Under the pieces are notes generated by a model that made no database searches, had not been told where the DNA came from, and saw only the letters and a list, made by a program, of their open reading frames with translations. Below, piece by piece: positions 9,518 through 18,111 of a stretch of DNA of 64,000 nucleotides. The stretch comes from Bacteroidaceae bacterium (GTDB lineage Bacteria; Bacteroidota; Bacteroidia; Bacteroidales; Bacteroidaceae), in assembly GCA_024401215.1 (NCBI GenBank), contig JAKSLL010000001.1, forward strand, positions 55,993-119,992. The letters are read 5' to 3'. The position numbers and the translations under genes are program-made. Numbering within the stretch: position 1 is the first letter of the stretch; every line of letters starts with the position of its first letter.

Positions 9518-10486
9518 ATGAATAGCACAATTAATTATACAATCATAATTCCTCATTATAATATACCAGAACTTTTGGTGAGGTGTTTGCGTAGTATCCC
9601 AGTACGCAGCGATATTCAGGTTATTGTGGTTGATGATTGTAGCCCTGATGCTGCTCGTTACCAGAAAGATTATCCTGAGCTTTCTCGCCCTTTTCTTGAA
9701 TTTTACAGCACTCCAAAGGGTGGCAGTGCTGGGCGGGCGCGTAACATCGGTTTACAGCATGCTAAAGGTAAATGGTTGTTGTTTGCTGATTCAGATGATT
9801 TTTTTGTTGAGAATGTAGAAGATATTTTGGACAAATTCGTAGATGCAAAAGAAGATGTTGTGTTTTTCAATAAACGTACCGTGTGTTCTGAAGACATAAC
9901 AAAAGAGGCATGTAGAAGCTCTTGGTGTGAACAGGGTATTCAGGAGTATCTCAATACAGGAAATGAAACACCTCTTAGATGTTATCATTTTGCTCCATGG
10001 GGAAAGATGATTAAGAGGCAGCTTGTTGAAGACAATGTTATACGTTTTGATGAAACAAGATATTCCAATGATTATTATTTCTCATCATGTGTAGGAATAA
10101 AAGCGAAGACGATAGCAGTGCATGATATTCCAATTTATGTTGTGACTGTGCGAGATGGCTCTCTGACAGATAATATGTACACTAAACCAGGTGAAGTGGA
10201 GTCTAGGTCTTATGTCATGTTGAAAGTTCACTCATTATTTTATGCAAACAAATATCCAGTAGATTTTAATACCCTCTATCATCATTTGCAGTTATTGCGT
10301 AATATTCAAAGTGGAATGATATACTATTATATCAATGGAATTCATAAATTAGGTGTAAGGTATATTGACATCATTTACAAGGTGTTCCCTGATTACAATA
10401 AATGCAATAAGGTGAAATTATTTTTCAAATCCGTCTTTTCCATGTATTCGGAAAAGAGTATGGATTCCTTTATTAATTGCAAATAA
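9518..10486 (+). CDS. Glycosyltransferase family 2
   Basis: 322 residues with the GT2 N-terminal core: YTIIIPHYNIPELLVRCL, then VIVVDDCSPDAA (about 36-47), a GGSAGRARNIG loop, and LFADSDDFF as the DxD metal site (about 88-96). The loop GGSAGRARNIGL is typical of the GT2 nucleotide-sugar pocket. After about residue 200 the sequence diverges from common GT2 enzymes, which is the usual acceptor-side variable half. It begins ten bases after the previous stop and ends seven bases before the next start, so the genes are probably translated from one message. Specificity unknown. Confidence 0.9.
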   Translation: MNSTINYTIIIPHYNIPELLVRCLRSIPVRSDIQVIVVDDCSPDAARYQKDYPELSRPFLEFYSTPKGGSAGRARNIGLQHAKGKWLLFADSDDFFVENVEDILDKFVDAKEDVVFFNKRTVCSEDITKEACRSSWCEQGIQEYLNTGNETPLRCYHFAPWGKMIKRQLVEDNVIRFDETRYSNDYYFSSCVGIKAKTIAVHDIPIYVVTVRDGSLTDNMYTKPGEVESRSYVMLKVHSLFYANKYPVDFNTLYHHLQLLRNIQSGMIYYYINGIHKLGVRYIDIIYKVFPDYNKCNKVKLFFKSVFSMYSEKSMDSFINCK

Positions 10487-10493
10487 CGAAAAA

Positions 10494-11558
10494 ATGACTG
10501 ATTATAGACTTGCAATAATTATCCCTTCATGGAACTGTTCAAGGTATATAGCTGAGATGCTGGACAGCATAATAGCCAATACATTCACAGATTGGAGATG
10601 CTTTGTTGTTGATGATCAATCAGAGGATGATTCTTGTGATGTCATAAAAGCATATCAGGATAAAGATGACCGCATTGTTCTTAAAGTTCGTGATAAAGAG
10701 CCAAAAGGGGCGCAGACGTGTCGGAATATAGGTTTTGAACTCTCTAATGGTGCTGAGTATGTTATTTGGTTTGATGCTGACGATATTATTGCGCCTTATT
10801 GCTTAGAACAGCGGGTGGCATATATGGACAGACACTCTCGGCTTGATTTCGGTATTTTCCCAGCAAAATCATTTGTAAATGAATTGTGGGAGATAAATGA
10901 TCAAATATTCCTTTGGGGAGTGAGATATGGCCAGGATGCTTTGCAGGATATGCTGAAATGGTGTTTGCCAATGGTAGGATGGACAAATATCTACAGAAGA
11001 TCATCTGTGATAAAATTTGGGTTGAAATGGGATGAAAGAATACTTTCGATGCAAGATTCTGATTTTAACATCTCTGCATTGGTAAAAGGATTGAAATATG
11101 AGTTTGCCGAAGATGATGATGCCATGATAGACTATTTTTACCGAGTGTGTCAAAAAGATGACAATAACACAGCAAGTAAGATATTTGGAACAAAACACTT
11201 AAATAGTCATCTTTACTTGTTGAATAAAATTTTCTCTTCCTTGAATAAGGCGCAGATAGTTATGTATAAAAGAGATCTTGAGTGCTATGCTTACAGGTTT
11301 GCTCAAATTTTCTTGCAAGATAAATCTAAATATATTCAATTCTTGAAAATTCCATACATTAGGAGTAATTATCATCTATGGTATAGCCTGTTTGTCTATA
11401 TGGTTCTGACATTGTATTATCCGTTTAGTTGGAAAAAGCAAGAAATAATTGTTTACACTATGATGAATCGTCTTCAAAGAGATTGGGAAGAGAGACAGAA
11501 TGATTGGAAAACTTGTGTGAGAAAAAGATTAAAAACTGTTCAAATTGTTAATTTCTAA
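10494..11558 (+). CDS. Glycosyltransferase family 2
   Basis: 354 residues. The N-terminal half carries the GT2 landmarks LAIIIPSWNCSRYIAEML, FVVDDQSEDDS (about 36-46), GAQTCRNIGFELS and VIWFDADDII, in which DADD is the metal-binding motif. The C-terminal half contains a hydrophobic segment (YHLWYSLFVYMVLTLYYPFSW) and ends in a basic tail, suggesting membrane contact. The gene lies seven bases after its neighbour. The next gene begins 33 bases downstream after an A/T-rich gap with a GAGAGA ribosome-binding-like stretch. Its substrate cannot be told. Confidence 0.9.
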   Translation: MTDYRLAIIIPSWNCSRYIAEMLDSIIANTFTDWRCFVVDDQSEDDSCDVIKAYQDKDDRIVLKVRDKEPKGAQTCRNIGFELSNGAEYVIWFDADDIIAPYCLEQRVAYMDRHSRLDFGIFPAKSFVNELWEINDQIFLWGVRYGQDALQDMLKWCLPMVGWTNIYRRSSVIKFGLKWDERILSMQDSDFNISALVKGLKYEFAEDDDAMIDYFYRVCQKDDNNTASKIFGTKHLNSHLYLLNKIFSSLNKAQIVMYKRDLECYAYRFAQIFLQDKSKYIQFLKIPYIRSNYHLWYSLFVYMVLTLYYPFSWKKQEIIVYTMMNRLQRDWEERQNDWKTCVRKRLKTVQIVNF

Positions 11559-11591
11559 TTTTGTTCTAGCAACCTTTATAGAGAGAGAATT

Positions 11592-12494
11592 ATGTTCGAA
11601 CCATTAATATCAGTGATTATACCCAATTACAATCATGCTCGTTACCTCAATCAGCGTATAGATAGCGTATTAAGTCAAACTTATACTAATTATGAGGTAA
11701 TAATTCTTGATGATTGTTCAACAGACAATTCGAAAAATGTCATTGAACAATACAGAAATAATCCTAAGGTGTCTGCCATTGAATATAATGAGACAAACTC
11801 TGGTTCTACGTTTAAACAATGGAATAAGGGTTTTCAATTAGCTAAAGGTGAATATATTTGGATTGCAGAAAGTGATGATTTTTGTGAAAATACCATTTTA
11901 GACGAATTGATTCTTGCAATCCAAAAGTTCCCAGATGTTGTAATAGCATTTTCTTCTTTCTGTCTTGTTGACGGCAAAGGAAATGCGTATAAACTGCGTA
12001 ATGATTTCAGTAATGAGGTAATAATGTATGAAGGGAATGCCTTTATCCAAAATAAGATGATTGCAGAAAATTCAATATGCAATGCAAGCTCAGTCCTCTT
12101 TAAGAAAGATAGTGCCCTCAAAATTAGCAGGGCATACATGAATTACAAAGCTTGTGGAGATTATCTTTTTTGGGTGATGTTGGCAGAAACTGGTAATGTC
12201 GTTCATGTGGATAAATGTTTGGACTATTTTCGTAGGGATGGATTGAATGTTACAGTGAGTGCGATGTCAAATGGATTGTCATATTTGGAAAACTATAAAA
12301 TACTGCGTTATATAAAAGGGAGAAAATTGATGACCATAGGTCAATGGTTGAGACTTAAAATAGCATATGTTGAAAAAATACTTACGGATAATATAGAGGA
12401 GAAAGGGCGTATTGCTGCCTTAAATAAATGGGATTCTCTCCATTTAATAAGGTTAGGGGTTGTTCGTGGATTATATTGGCATTTATTTTCTTAA
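11592..12494 (+). CDS. Glycosyltransferase family 2
   Basis: 300 residues with the GT2 N-terminus LISVIIPNYNHARYLNQRI, the run VIILDDCSTDNS (about 35-46), and IWIAESDDFC as the DxD region (about 89-98, here ESDD). The signature TFKQWNKGFQLAKGEYIWIA is common in GT2 enzymes of Bacteroidales glycan loci. A GAGAGA-rich ribosome-binding stretch precedes the ATG. A 59-base A/T-rich gap follows before the GT8 gene. Donor and acceptor unknown. Confidence 0.9.
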   Translation: MFEPLISVIIPNYNHARYLNQRIDSVLSQTYTNYEVIILDDCSTDNSKNVIEQYRNNPKVSAIEYNETNSGSTFKQWNKGFQLAKGEYIWIAESDDFCENTILDELILAIQKFPDVVIAFSSFCLVDGKGNAYKLRNDFSNEVIMYEGNAFIQNKMIAENSICNASSVLFKKDSALKISRAYMNYKACGDYLFWVMLAETGNVVHVDKCLDYFRRDGLNVTVSAMSNGLSYLENYKILRYIKGRKLMTIGQWLRLKIAYVEKILTDNIEEKGRIAALNKWDSLHLIRLGVVRGLYWHLFS

Positions 12495-12553
12495 TTATTT
12501 TAATCAAACTAAAACCACTTTTAGCAACTTACAATTGAATAATAGTTTTACTT

Positions 12554-13462
12554 ATGATGAATATAGCATTAGCTACTGATGACAGATTTGCTCGTCCATG
12601 TGCTGTGTGCGTTGCTTCTATTTTGGAGAATAACAAGGATGAAGAACTGCACATTTATATATTGACTTGCGGACTCCTTCCGACAAATGTGGCACTCTTC
12701 ACTAAATTGAGCGATATCTATCAACAGATAATCGAGGTTAAAGTTGTAGATACCACCACAATAAAAGATATAAAAGCCAACGAGCGATTCCCGATAGCTA
12801 ATTATTATCGCCTGCTGCTTCCTGGATTGTTGGATGTGGATCGTGTGCTATATTTAGACTGCGACATTATAGTACGCAAGTCTCTTAAGGATTTCTATTA
12901 TACTGATTTAGATGGTTATGCCTGTGCTGTTGTCGAAGATCATGAAGATGACTATATATGTCTGCAAAACCGCAATGGAGTCTATGGCAAGTTCTGCAAT
13001 GCTGGTGTTTTGGTAATGAACCTTAAATTTTGGCGTGAGAATGATGTGGTCAATAGATTAGTGGATTTCATTGTCAGCAATTATGGCAAGATTCTCTATC
13101 CAGATCAGGATGCATTAAATTATGAGATGCGGGGCAAACTGAAATTCTGTGAATACACCTATAATTTTCAGGTAGGTTGGTATGGCCCTATTGAGGATGT
13201 GAGGATGCATAAAGACAAGTGGGGTGATATACTGAAATACAAAGATGATCCTGCTGTTGTGCATTATAACTGTACTGAGAAACCGTGGATGAATTTATGT
13301 CCACATCCACATACTGAATGGTTTTTTGAATATGCAGATAAGTACGACTTCCTTAGGATGAAGAATCCTAATATTGGAGAATTTACCATTCAATATAGAA
13401 TAATTCAACGATTGCTGTCGTCCTTGATGGAACTGAGCAAAAAGGTTAAAGTCAGGAGATAA
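12554..13462 (+). CDS. Glycosyltransferase family 8 (LgtC/RfaJ-like)
   Basis: GT8 enzymes are retaining transferases, often galactosyl- or glucosyltransferases of LPS outer core and capsules. The 302 residues begin NIALATDDRFARPCAVCVAS, the usual nucleotide-binding start. The metal-binding DxD is in VLYLDCDIIV (D102 and D104). Other landmarks are CNAGVLVMNLKFWR (about 154-167), YPDQDALN (about 181-188) and the late VVHYNCTEKPWMN motif (about 235-247), whose H normally completes the metal site. All expected parts are present. The start is one of two adjacent ATGs. It is the only GT8 enzyme in this cluster and is six bases from the next gene. Confidence 0.92.
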   Translation: MMNIALATDDRFARPCAVCVASILENNKDEELHIYILTCGLLPTNVALFTKLSDIYQQIIEVKVVDTTTIKDIKANERFPIANYYRLLLPGLLDVDRVLYLDCDIIVRKSLKDFYYTDLDGYACAVVEDHEDDYICLQNRNGVYGKFCNAGVLVMNLKFWRENDVVNRLVDFIVSNYGKILYPDQDALNYEMRGKLKFCEYTYNFQVGWYGPIEDVRMHKDKWGDILKYKDDPAVVHYNCTEKPWMNLCPHPHTEWFFEYADKYDFLRMKNPNIGEFTIQYRIIQRLLSSLMELSKKVKVRR

Positions 13463-13468
13463 GTTTTT

Positions 13469-14542
13469 ATGTGCATTACATTTGAACATGATGAGTTGAA
13501 GCCTGGTGTATCGGGTTTGCTGAGGGTGAAGAACGACGGTCCTTTCATTCGGTCATGCATTTTTAGCTGTATTGATGCGCTTGATGAATTGATAGTGGTC
13601 TATAATGATTGTACCGATAACTCTGCAGAGGAGATAGAGAAGATGCGTCAGCTTTACCCTGGTAAGATCAAGGTGTATCCTTATCCATATAGCATAGTTA
13701 GAATTTTTGATGCAGGAGAAGATGGTGGTTTGCCAACACTTGATAGCATTGATCCTGTGCATCTGTTGTCAAATTACTACAATTTCGCACTTTCAAAGGT
13801 CAGTTATCAGTGTGCAGTAAAGATTGACGCAGATCAGCTATATTTTTCTGACGACTTCATCAATATCACCTCATTGACAAAAAAATGTAAATCGCAGTTC
13901 TTTTTGGGCTATATTGTGGGCGGTATTATGCTGAAATACAAAATGAAGCATACACTCAAATTTATGGATTCAATATTTTGGTGGGGGTATCAGTCGTATG
14001 CAAAATATAGATTTCTAAATAACCATGAAAACTTGTCGCTTTCAGGCGTGAATGTGCTTGTCCATAATCATAAACCCTATGTGCCTATTGGTGGATTAAT
14101 AGAGGGTTTGTGTTCTTTTTATCCTTATAATGGTGTGGGTGATCATTTGATATTTTGGGTTGACAAAGGACTTTCATACTATGAACCATATCCCATACAT
14201 AGAGATGTTGATAAGAGATATTCTGTCATAGAGAGGTTTTCTGATAATAATAAGTCAAAATACCACATGGGGGCGTATTGGTTTCATAGAAGTATGATGC
14301 GAAAGGCTTGTTATAATCGTGTGAAGGAGATTCTTAATGAACGCCAAGATATAGTGATTCCTTTTGCTGATTTCATGAAGATTGAAAACTATAAGGATGT
14401 AGTTAAAGTATTAAGAAAACCATTCACAGCTTCTTTGTATTATGCTGGTGTTTCTGTTCGATATGCTCACAACTATACTAAGAACAGAGCATTAAAGTAT
14501 ATTGATAAGTTAGAGGACGCAAACAATTCTCTCAATTACTGA
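13469..14542 (+). CDS. Putative glycosyltransferase, GT2-like, divergent
   Basis: 357 residues. The N-terminal 120 residues follow the GT2 pattern in loose form: GVSGLLRVKNDGPFIRSCI in place of the usual SIIIP start, ELIVVYNDCTDNSAEEI (about 43-57), and VKIDADQLYF (about 113-122) as a DxD-like site. The rest is not recognised. It lies between a GT8 gene (six bases before) and a GT2 gene (one base after), so it almost certainly works in the same glycan pathway. The variant start makes it plausible that it belongs to a GT2-related family that adds sugar to an unusual acceptor; this is inference. Confidence 0.72.
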   Translation: MCITFEHDELKPGVSGLLRVKNDGPFIRSCIFSCIDALDELIVVYNDCTDNSAEEIEKMRQLYPGKIKVYPYPYSIVRIFDAGEDGGLPTLDSIDPVHLLSNYYNFALSKVSYQCAVKIDADQLYFSDDFINITSLTKKCKSQFFLGYIVGGIMLKYKMKHTLKFMDSIFWWGYQSYAKYRFLNNHENLSLSGVNVLVHNHKPYVPIGGLIEGLCSFYPYNGVGDHLIFWVDKGLSYYEPYPIHRDVDKRYSVIERFSDNNKSKYHMGAYWFHRSMMRKACYNRVKEILNERQDIVIPFADFMKIENYKDVVKVLRKPFTASLYYAGVSVRYAHNYTKNRALKYIDKLEDANNSLNY

Positions 14543-14543
14543 T

Positions 14544-15602
14544 ATGCCATCAATAACTATTGCTATACCCGTATATAATGTCTCACGTTATGTGCGTAAG
14601 TCCTTGCTGTCAGCTCTCAATCAGGATTTTATTGGTGAGTATGAGATTCTTGTAGTTGATGACTGTGGCACAGATGATAGCATGGATATAGTGAGGTCTG
14701 TTGTCAAAGAGCATCCTCGAGGTGGCATTGTTCGTATTGTTGAACATGCAGAGAATATGGGGCTTGGTCCTGCTCGCAATACTGCGATTGACAATGCACG
14801 TGGAGAATACATCTTTTTCCTTGATAGTGATGACTGGGTCTCTACTGATTGTCTTTCTGTTTTGTATCGCAGAGCTGAGGCAGCAGGCAGTGACATAACT
14901 GTTGGCTCTTTGATTCGTGTTGAAGAGGACAATCCTGCCAAAGTGAAAGAAGAGATCTTTCCTGATATGGATGTTAATCATGAGGCAGCAGGAGTTTATT
15001 TGTTTACTCAGGGTGTAAATTACAATATAGAACTGTGGAACAAGCTGATGCGCCTGTCCTTCATTCGTGGAAATGGATTGACATGTGTGCATCGTATTAT
15101 TGAGGATTCCATTTTCGATTTCAATGCGAGGGCCTTGGTACAAAAGGTGTCGTTGGTGTCGAATGTTACTTTGTATTATAATATACGTAAGGGGTCCATT
15201 CTCACCAACATAAAGCAGCAAGGAGGGTCTGACGAGTCAGCATTTGTGTTTTGTGACATTCTTAAACAATGTCAGCATCTGATAAATGATAGGTATGCTT
15301 CGATACCAGGCATTTATGATTTCTATTTCCTTCGTATCCTTTACTCGTGCATATCGATGTATAGGGCACATTATACAGATGTGCAAAAGTGTTTCATAAG
15401 GAAGAGCATGAGTGGGTGTATGTCATTCATCCCTTCTGCAGAGATGCTGTCATCGGTCACATACCGTCGCGCCTGGCGTCTTTGTCGTAGGCGTGATGAC
15501 TACGAATTCTTTGTAAGAGTGTGGAGTTATCCAAACAGGTCAGATTTCTATATCAAATACATATATCCAGTGAAATTGTTTTTGTATAAGATTCTTCATT
15601 AA
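14544..15602 (+). CDS. Glycosyltransferase family 2
   Basis: 352 residues with a textbook GT2 catalytic half: SITIAIPVYNVSRYVRKSL, ILVVDDCGTDDS (about 34-45), GLGPARNTAIDNARGEY and FFLDSDDWVS, which supplies the DxD. The C-terminal half has a Trp- and Arg-rich stretch near residues 305-320 and ends in a short hydrophobic tail. It is the last gene of the ABC-transporter-type cluster; a strong terminator-like hairpin lies about 55 bases after the stop. Specificity unknown. Confidence 0.9.
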   Translation: MPSITIAIPVYNVSRYVRKSLLSALNQDFIGEYEILVVDDCGTDDSMDIVRSVVKEHPRGGIVRIVEHAENMGLGPARNTAIDNARGEYIFFLDSDDWVSTDCLSVLYRRAEAAGSDITVGSLIRVEEDNPAKVKEEIFPDMDVNHEAAGVYLFTQGVNYNIELWNKLMRLSFIRGNGLTCVHRIIEDSIFDFNARALVQKVSLVSNVTLYYNIRKGSILTNIKQQGGSDESAFVFCDILKQCQHLINDRYASIPGIYDFYFLRILYSCISMYRAHYTDVQKCFIRKSMSGCMSFIPSAEMLSSVTYRRAWRLCRRRDDYEFFVRVWSYPNRSDFYIKYIYPVKLFLYKILH

Positions 15603-15656
15603 TGAAAGTTTTGTTCAATCATCAATAAAGAACGAGAGGTGATAGACGAATATAAA

Positions 15657-15694
15657 CAGCCCCGGACTAATCTTTAGGTCTGGGGCTGTTTTCG
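15657..15694 (+). terminator. Rho-independent terminator of the ABC-type glycan cluster
   Basis: CAGCCCCGGAC and GTCTGGGGCTG form an 11-pair GC-rich stem with one wobble pair around a 10-base loop, followed by TTTTCG. It stands about 55 bases after the last glycosyltransferase stop and is the clearest terminator in the window. Confidence 0.85.
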
Positions 15695-15919
15695 TTATGT
15701 ATGCTTTGTTTGCGACTATATATAAAGTTTCTTTGTACAAAAGTTACAGTAACTATCAACTCCAATATTGAAGTGATTGTCGCTGTAACTATAGTATATA
15801 GGTGTTACTACCTGTAGCTTATCGAATGCTTACCCATTAGACTGATTTTTGCAGGTATTTTCGTTATTGCTAATTGCATATTTTCTTGTCCAAAAACGAG
15901 AGCGGTTAAAGGGGAGATG

Positions 15920-15957
15920 CTTGGCGAGGCAGAGTATATATGCTTTACCTCGTCAAG
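15920..15957 (+). other. Stem-loop in the non-coding region
   Basis: CTTGGCGAGG (15920-15929) pairs with CCTCGTCAAG (15948-15957) over ten positions, one a wobble, with an 18-base A/T-rich loop. No T-tract follows closely, so it is probably not a terminator. It could belong to a small RNA or an old mobile element; nothing decides between them. Confidence 0.4.
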
Positions 15958-16032
15958 TATCTTATCTTTAGCGGGCATTGTTTCATGTGCTTATTTCGCA
16001 TGCATTGATAACGCTTAATGTGATAGGATTGG

Positions 16033-16226
16033 CTTAATGTGTGTTCTATGAATCAGTTTTATCGATCAGACTCATTTAGGGCGCTTTATCTCGTATTATC
16101 TCTCGCTTGCATCTTATTGTCTTTCTATTGGTTACGATGCTTGCGTCGCTTCCTCTTTCAATATAATCATCTGCGTTGTGATGACCTAAAATAAACCTCA
16201 AACTAATTCATAGAACACCACTTAAT
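16033..16226. mobile_element. MITE-like element with terminal inverted repeats
   Basis: The left end at 16041-16060 (GTGTTCTATGAATCAGTTTT) and the right end at 16200-16219 (AAACTAATTCATAGAACACC) are inverted copies matching at about 18 of 20 positions. The outer flanks are both CTTAAT (16033-16038 and 16221-16226), consistent with a target-site duplication. The inside is about 140 bases and non-coding. Related ends occur at 46071-46090 and 47276-47295. The parent element is not identified. Confidence 0.6.
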
Positions 16227-16475
16227 TCAACATTTGCTTTCTATGTAGTGGTCGGTTATATGATTCTATTGTGGGGATTCGTGTTTTTGTTTAATTTTTA
16301 TGCAACAATTGTTGCTTTGTGTAGTTGTCAACAGAGAGTTTGCTGACTATATTTCGGTTGGTGAAAATGACAAATATAACAATGTTTGTAAGTTTTGTAG
16401 TACAAAGTTGTATTTCATTTGAAAAATTATACGAAAAAACATGGTGTCTAAAGCGTCTATCCCCGTTTTTTTTCA

Positions 16476-16483
16476 TACCTTTG
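16476..16483 (+). promoter_or_regulatory. Candidate Bacteroidetes -7 element
   Basis: TACCTTTG followed by C matches the Bacteroidetes primary sigma -7 consensus TAnnTTTG. No good -33 TTTG is visible at 19-21 bases upstream, so support is partial. If active it would give a leader of about 360 bases for the ATPase gene at 16846. Confidence 0.35.
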
Positions 16484-16792
16484 CAAAGTATATGCTGGAC
16501 CTCTGTTAATCGCTCTAAAAATTGACAAGTTACAGCCCCATTTTTACTAACTTATAAGTGCTCATAAAGTTGTACTTTATGTGATGGAGAAGATGTGCCC
16601 TTTTGTGTGGCATTAATAGTAGTCTTGGGACAAATATAATAGGAGAGATTACAAAACTTTTCTTGTGGATAATCTATCTAATAATTACCAAATGCTCATA
16701 TTTCTTAATTCGCTGCGGTGTGATTGGTGTTTTTGACAAATAGAGAGTATTTTTATTAGAGTGATTGGTGTCTGTAAAATAAACATGATTAA

Positions 16793-16831
16793 ATATTACG
16801 AAGAAATTCGTTACGAAAAATTTCGTAATAT
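16793..16831 (+). promoter_or_regulatory. Overlapping palindromes before the ATPase gene (operator-like)
   Basis: TTACGAAA-AA-TTTCGTAA (16811-16828) is a perfect 8-base inverted repeat with a 2-base spacer. ACGAA-GAAA-TTCGT (16798-16811) is another inverted repeat, and ATATTACGA (16793-16801) pairs with TCGTAATAT (16823-16831). The block ends 14 bases before the ATG at 16846, where a repressor would overlap the promoter or ribosome-binding region. No regulator gene lies beside it. Confidence 0.5.
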
Positions 16832-16845
16832 ATAAATTGCTAATA

Positions 16846-17913
16846 ATGAATCCATTCAAGTTTGGAACTATAGTGGAAGATGATTTCTTTACAGATAGAG
16901 TAAAGGAGTTGGAAGAAGTAAAGCAAAAGCTTGACAGCGAAAATCATCTTGTGTTGATATCTCCAAGAAGGTTTGGTAAAAGTAGTCTTATTCAGAAAGC
17001 GCTTATACAGATGGGGCGGCCTTCTTTGACAATAGATATGATGAACGTACTTAGTGTCAATAGTTTTGCGTCTATCTTGTTGAAAGAAATTTTTAGACTC
17101 TATCCTTTTGAGAAGATACGGCATATGATGACTCATTTCCGTATTGTTCCAACGATATCCACAACGCCAATAGGAGATTCTGTTGAAGTTTCGTTCAATC
17201 CCTCTATGGATGAAAATGTTGTGCTAGAGGATGCAATGGCATTATTGGAGAAAGTAACTACGCCCGATAATCGTTTGATTGTTGTGCTCGATGAATTTCA
17301 GGAAGTGACGGAGATAAGTAAAAACTTTGACCGTCAGCTTCGTGCTATAATGCAAAGGCAAAAAGGGTTGAATTATGTATTCCTGGGAAGTCAGGAATCT
17401 ATGATGACAGATATCTTTGAGAAGAAGAAATCTCCTTTTTATCATTTTGGTCAGAGAATGACGCTATCCAAGATACCTTATGATGACTTCTATTGTTTTT
17501 TGAGTGAAAGGTTGACAGGTGTTGATGAGGACGAAAAGAGTATTATAGTGTCTCAGATTCTTGAATTCACGAATGTACATCCGTATTATACTCAGCAGTT
17601 GGCATCCATAGTTTATGATATGATAAAATATCATTCAATAAAGCAAAATGTAGTTCGTGAAGCGATAGATGCTATCTTGCGTTCGCATGATTTGGATTTT
17701 GAACGTTTGTGGGCATCTATGAATAGAACTGATAGACGCATATTATTGGACTTGGCGCGCCAGAAAAAGACAACTGCTGGTAGGTATGTGCCAACCAGTA
17801 CAGTGTATAGTTCATTGCAGCGTCTTGCCAAAAAAGGCTATCTGATAAAGTCCGACACATACGAAATTGAAGACCCTTTCTTTTGTCAGTGGATTCTGAA
17901 AGGAAATAGTTGA
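16846..17913 (+). CDS. AAA ATPase, archaeal-type ATPase_2-like family
   Basis: 355 residues. The start NPFKFGTIVEDDFFTDRVKE is typical of a large Bacteroidetes ATPase family of unclear role. The Walker A is SPRRFGKSS with K45, the Walker B is IVVLDEFQEV with D149 and E150, and FLGSQESMM fits sensor 1. The C-terminal 90 residues look like a winged-helix (TDRRILLDLARQ... STVYSSLQRLAKKGYL). The ATG at 16846 is chosen over the TTG at 16837. The ATPase-plus-winged-helix layout resembles STAND-type or DNA-linked switches; the precise function is not known. The last 119 bases plus 11 beyond the stop are duplicated at 21093-21222, framing the next three genes. Confidence 0.82.
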   Translation: MNPFKFGTIVEDDFFTDRVKELEEVKQKLDSENHLVLISPRRFGKSSLIQKALIQMGRPSLTIDMMNVLSVNSFASILLKEIFRLYPFEKIRHMMTHFRIVPTISTTPIGDSVEVSFNPSMDENVVLEDAMALLEKVTTPDNRLIVVLDEFQEVTEISKNFDRQLRAIMQRQKGLNYVFLGSQESMMTDIFEKKKSPFYHFGQRMTLSKIPYDDFYCFLSERLTGVDEDEKSIIVSQILEFTNVHPYYTQQLASIVYDMIKYHSIKQNVVREAIDAILRSHDLDFERLWASMNRTDRRILLDLARQKKTTAGRYVPTSTVYSSLQRLAKKGYLIKSDTYEIEDPFFCQWILKGNS

Positions 17914-17924
17914 ACTGGATTTAT
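17795..17924 (+). repeat. 130-bp direct repeat, copy A (3' end of ATPase gene)
   Basis: Covers the last 40 codons of the ATPase gene and 11 bases after it. Identical to 21093-21222 except at two positions (a G/A in a Val codon and an A/C changing Lys to Gln). The two starts are 3,298 bases apart. Confidence 0.95.
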
Positions 17925-18111
17925 CATGAATTTTGGTTAATTGATAATTGACAATGAATGTTGGAGTGTTTCCTATAATATTGCTTGATTAATAGATAGT
18001 ACGGATTACGGGTGTGCCCCTGTTTCTCTGCTCCCTTGCTTTGCCTCTTGAGTAGTTACTAAAATTATAAAGCCTTTTGAGTAGGAAAACGTCCTTTTTA
18101 ATCCCTCAAAC

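Larger units (their letters stand above)
15603..16845. other. 1.24-kb non-coding region
   Basis: No reading frame here looks like a gene on either strand; the longest frames are about 60 codons and lack recognisable features. The region holds a terminator (15657-15694), a second stem-loop (15920-15957), a MITE-like element (16033-16226), a candidate promoter (16476-16483) and overlapping palindromes directly before the ATPase gene (16793-16831). A short direct repeat GTGATTGGTGT also occurs near 16720 and 16761. GTTACAG near 15742 and CTGTAAC near 15783 form a 7-base inverted pair. The rest shows nothing I can name. Confidence 0.7.

Noticed and set aside
14610-15221. 203-codon open frame on the - strand
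   Set aside because: Antisense to a clear GT2 gene with intact catalytic motifs; no domain seen.
16291-16525. Short open frames on both strands of the non-coding region
   Set aside because: About 60 codons each, mutually overlapping, with no domain, signal peptide or ribosome-binding pattern.
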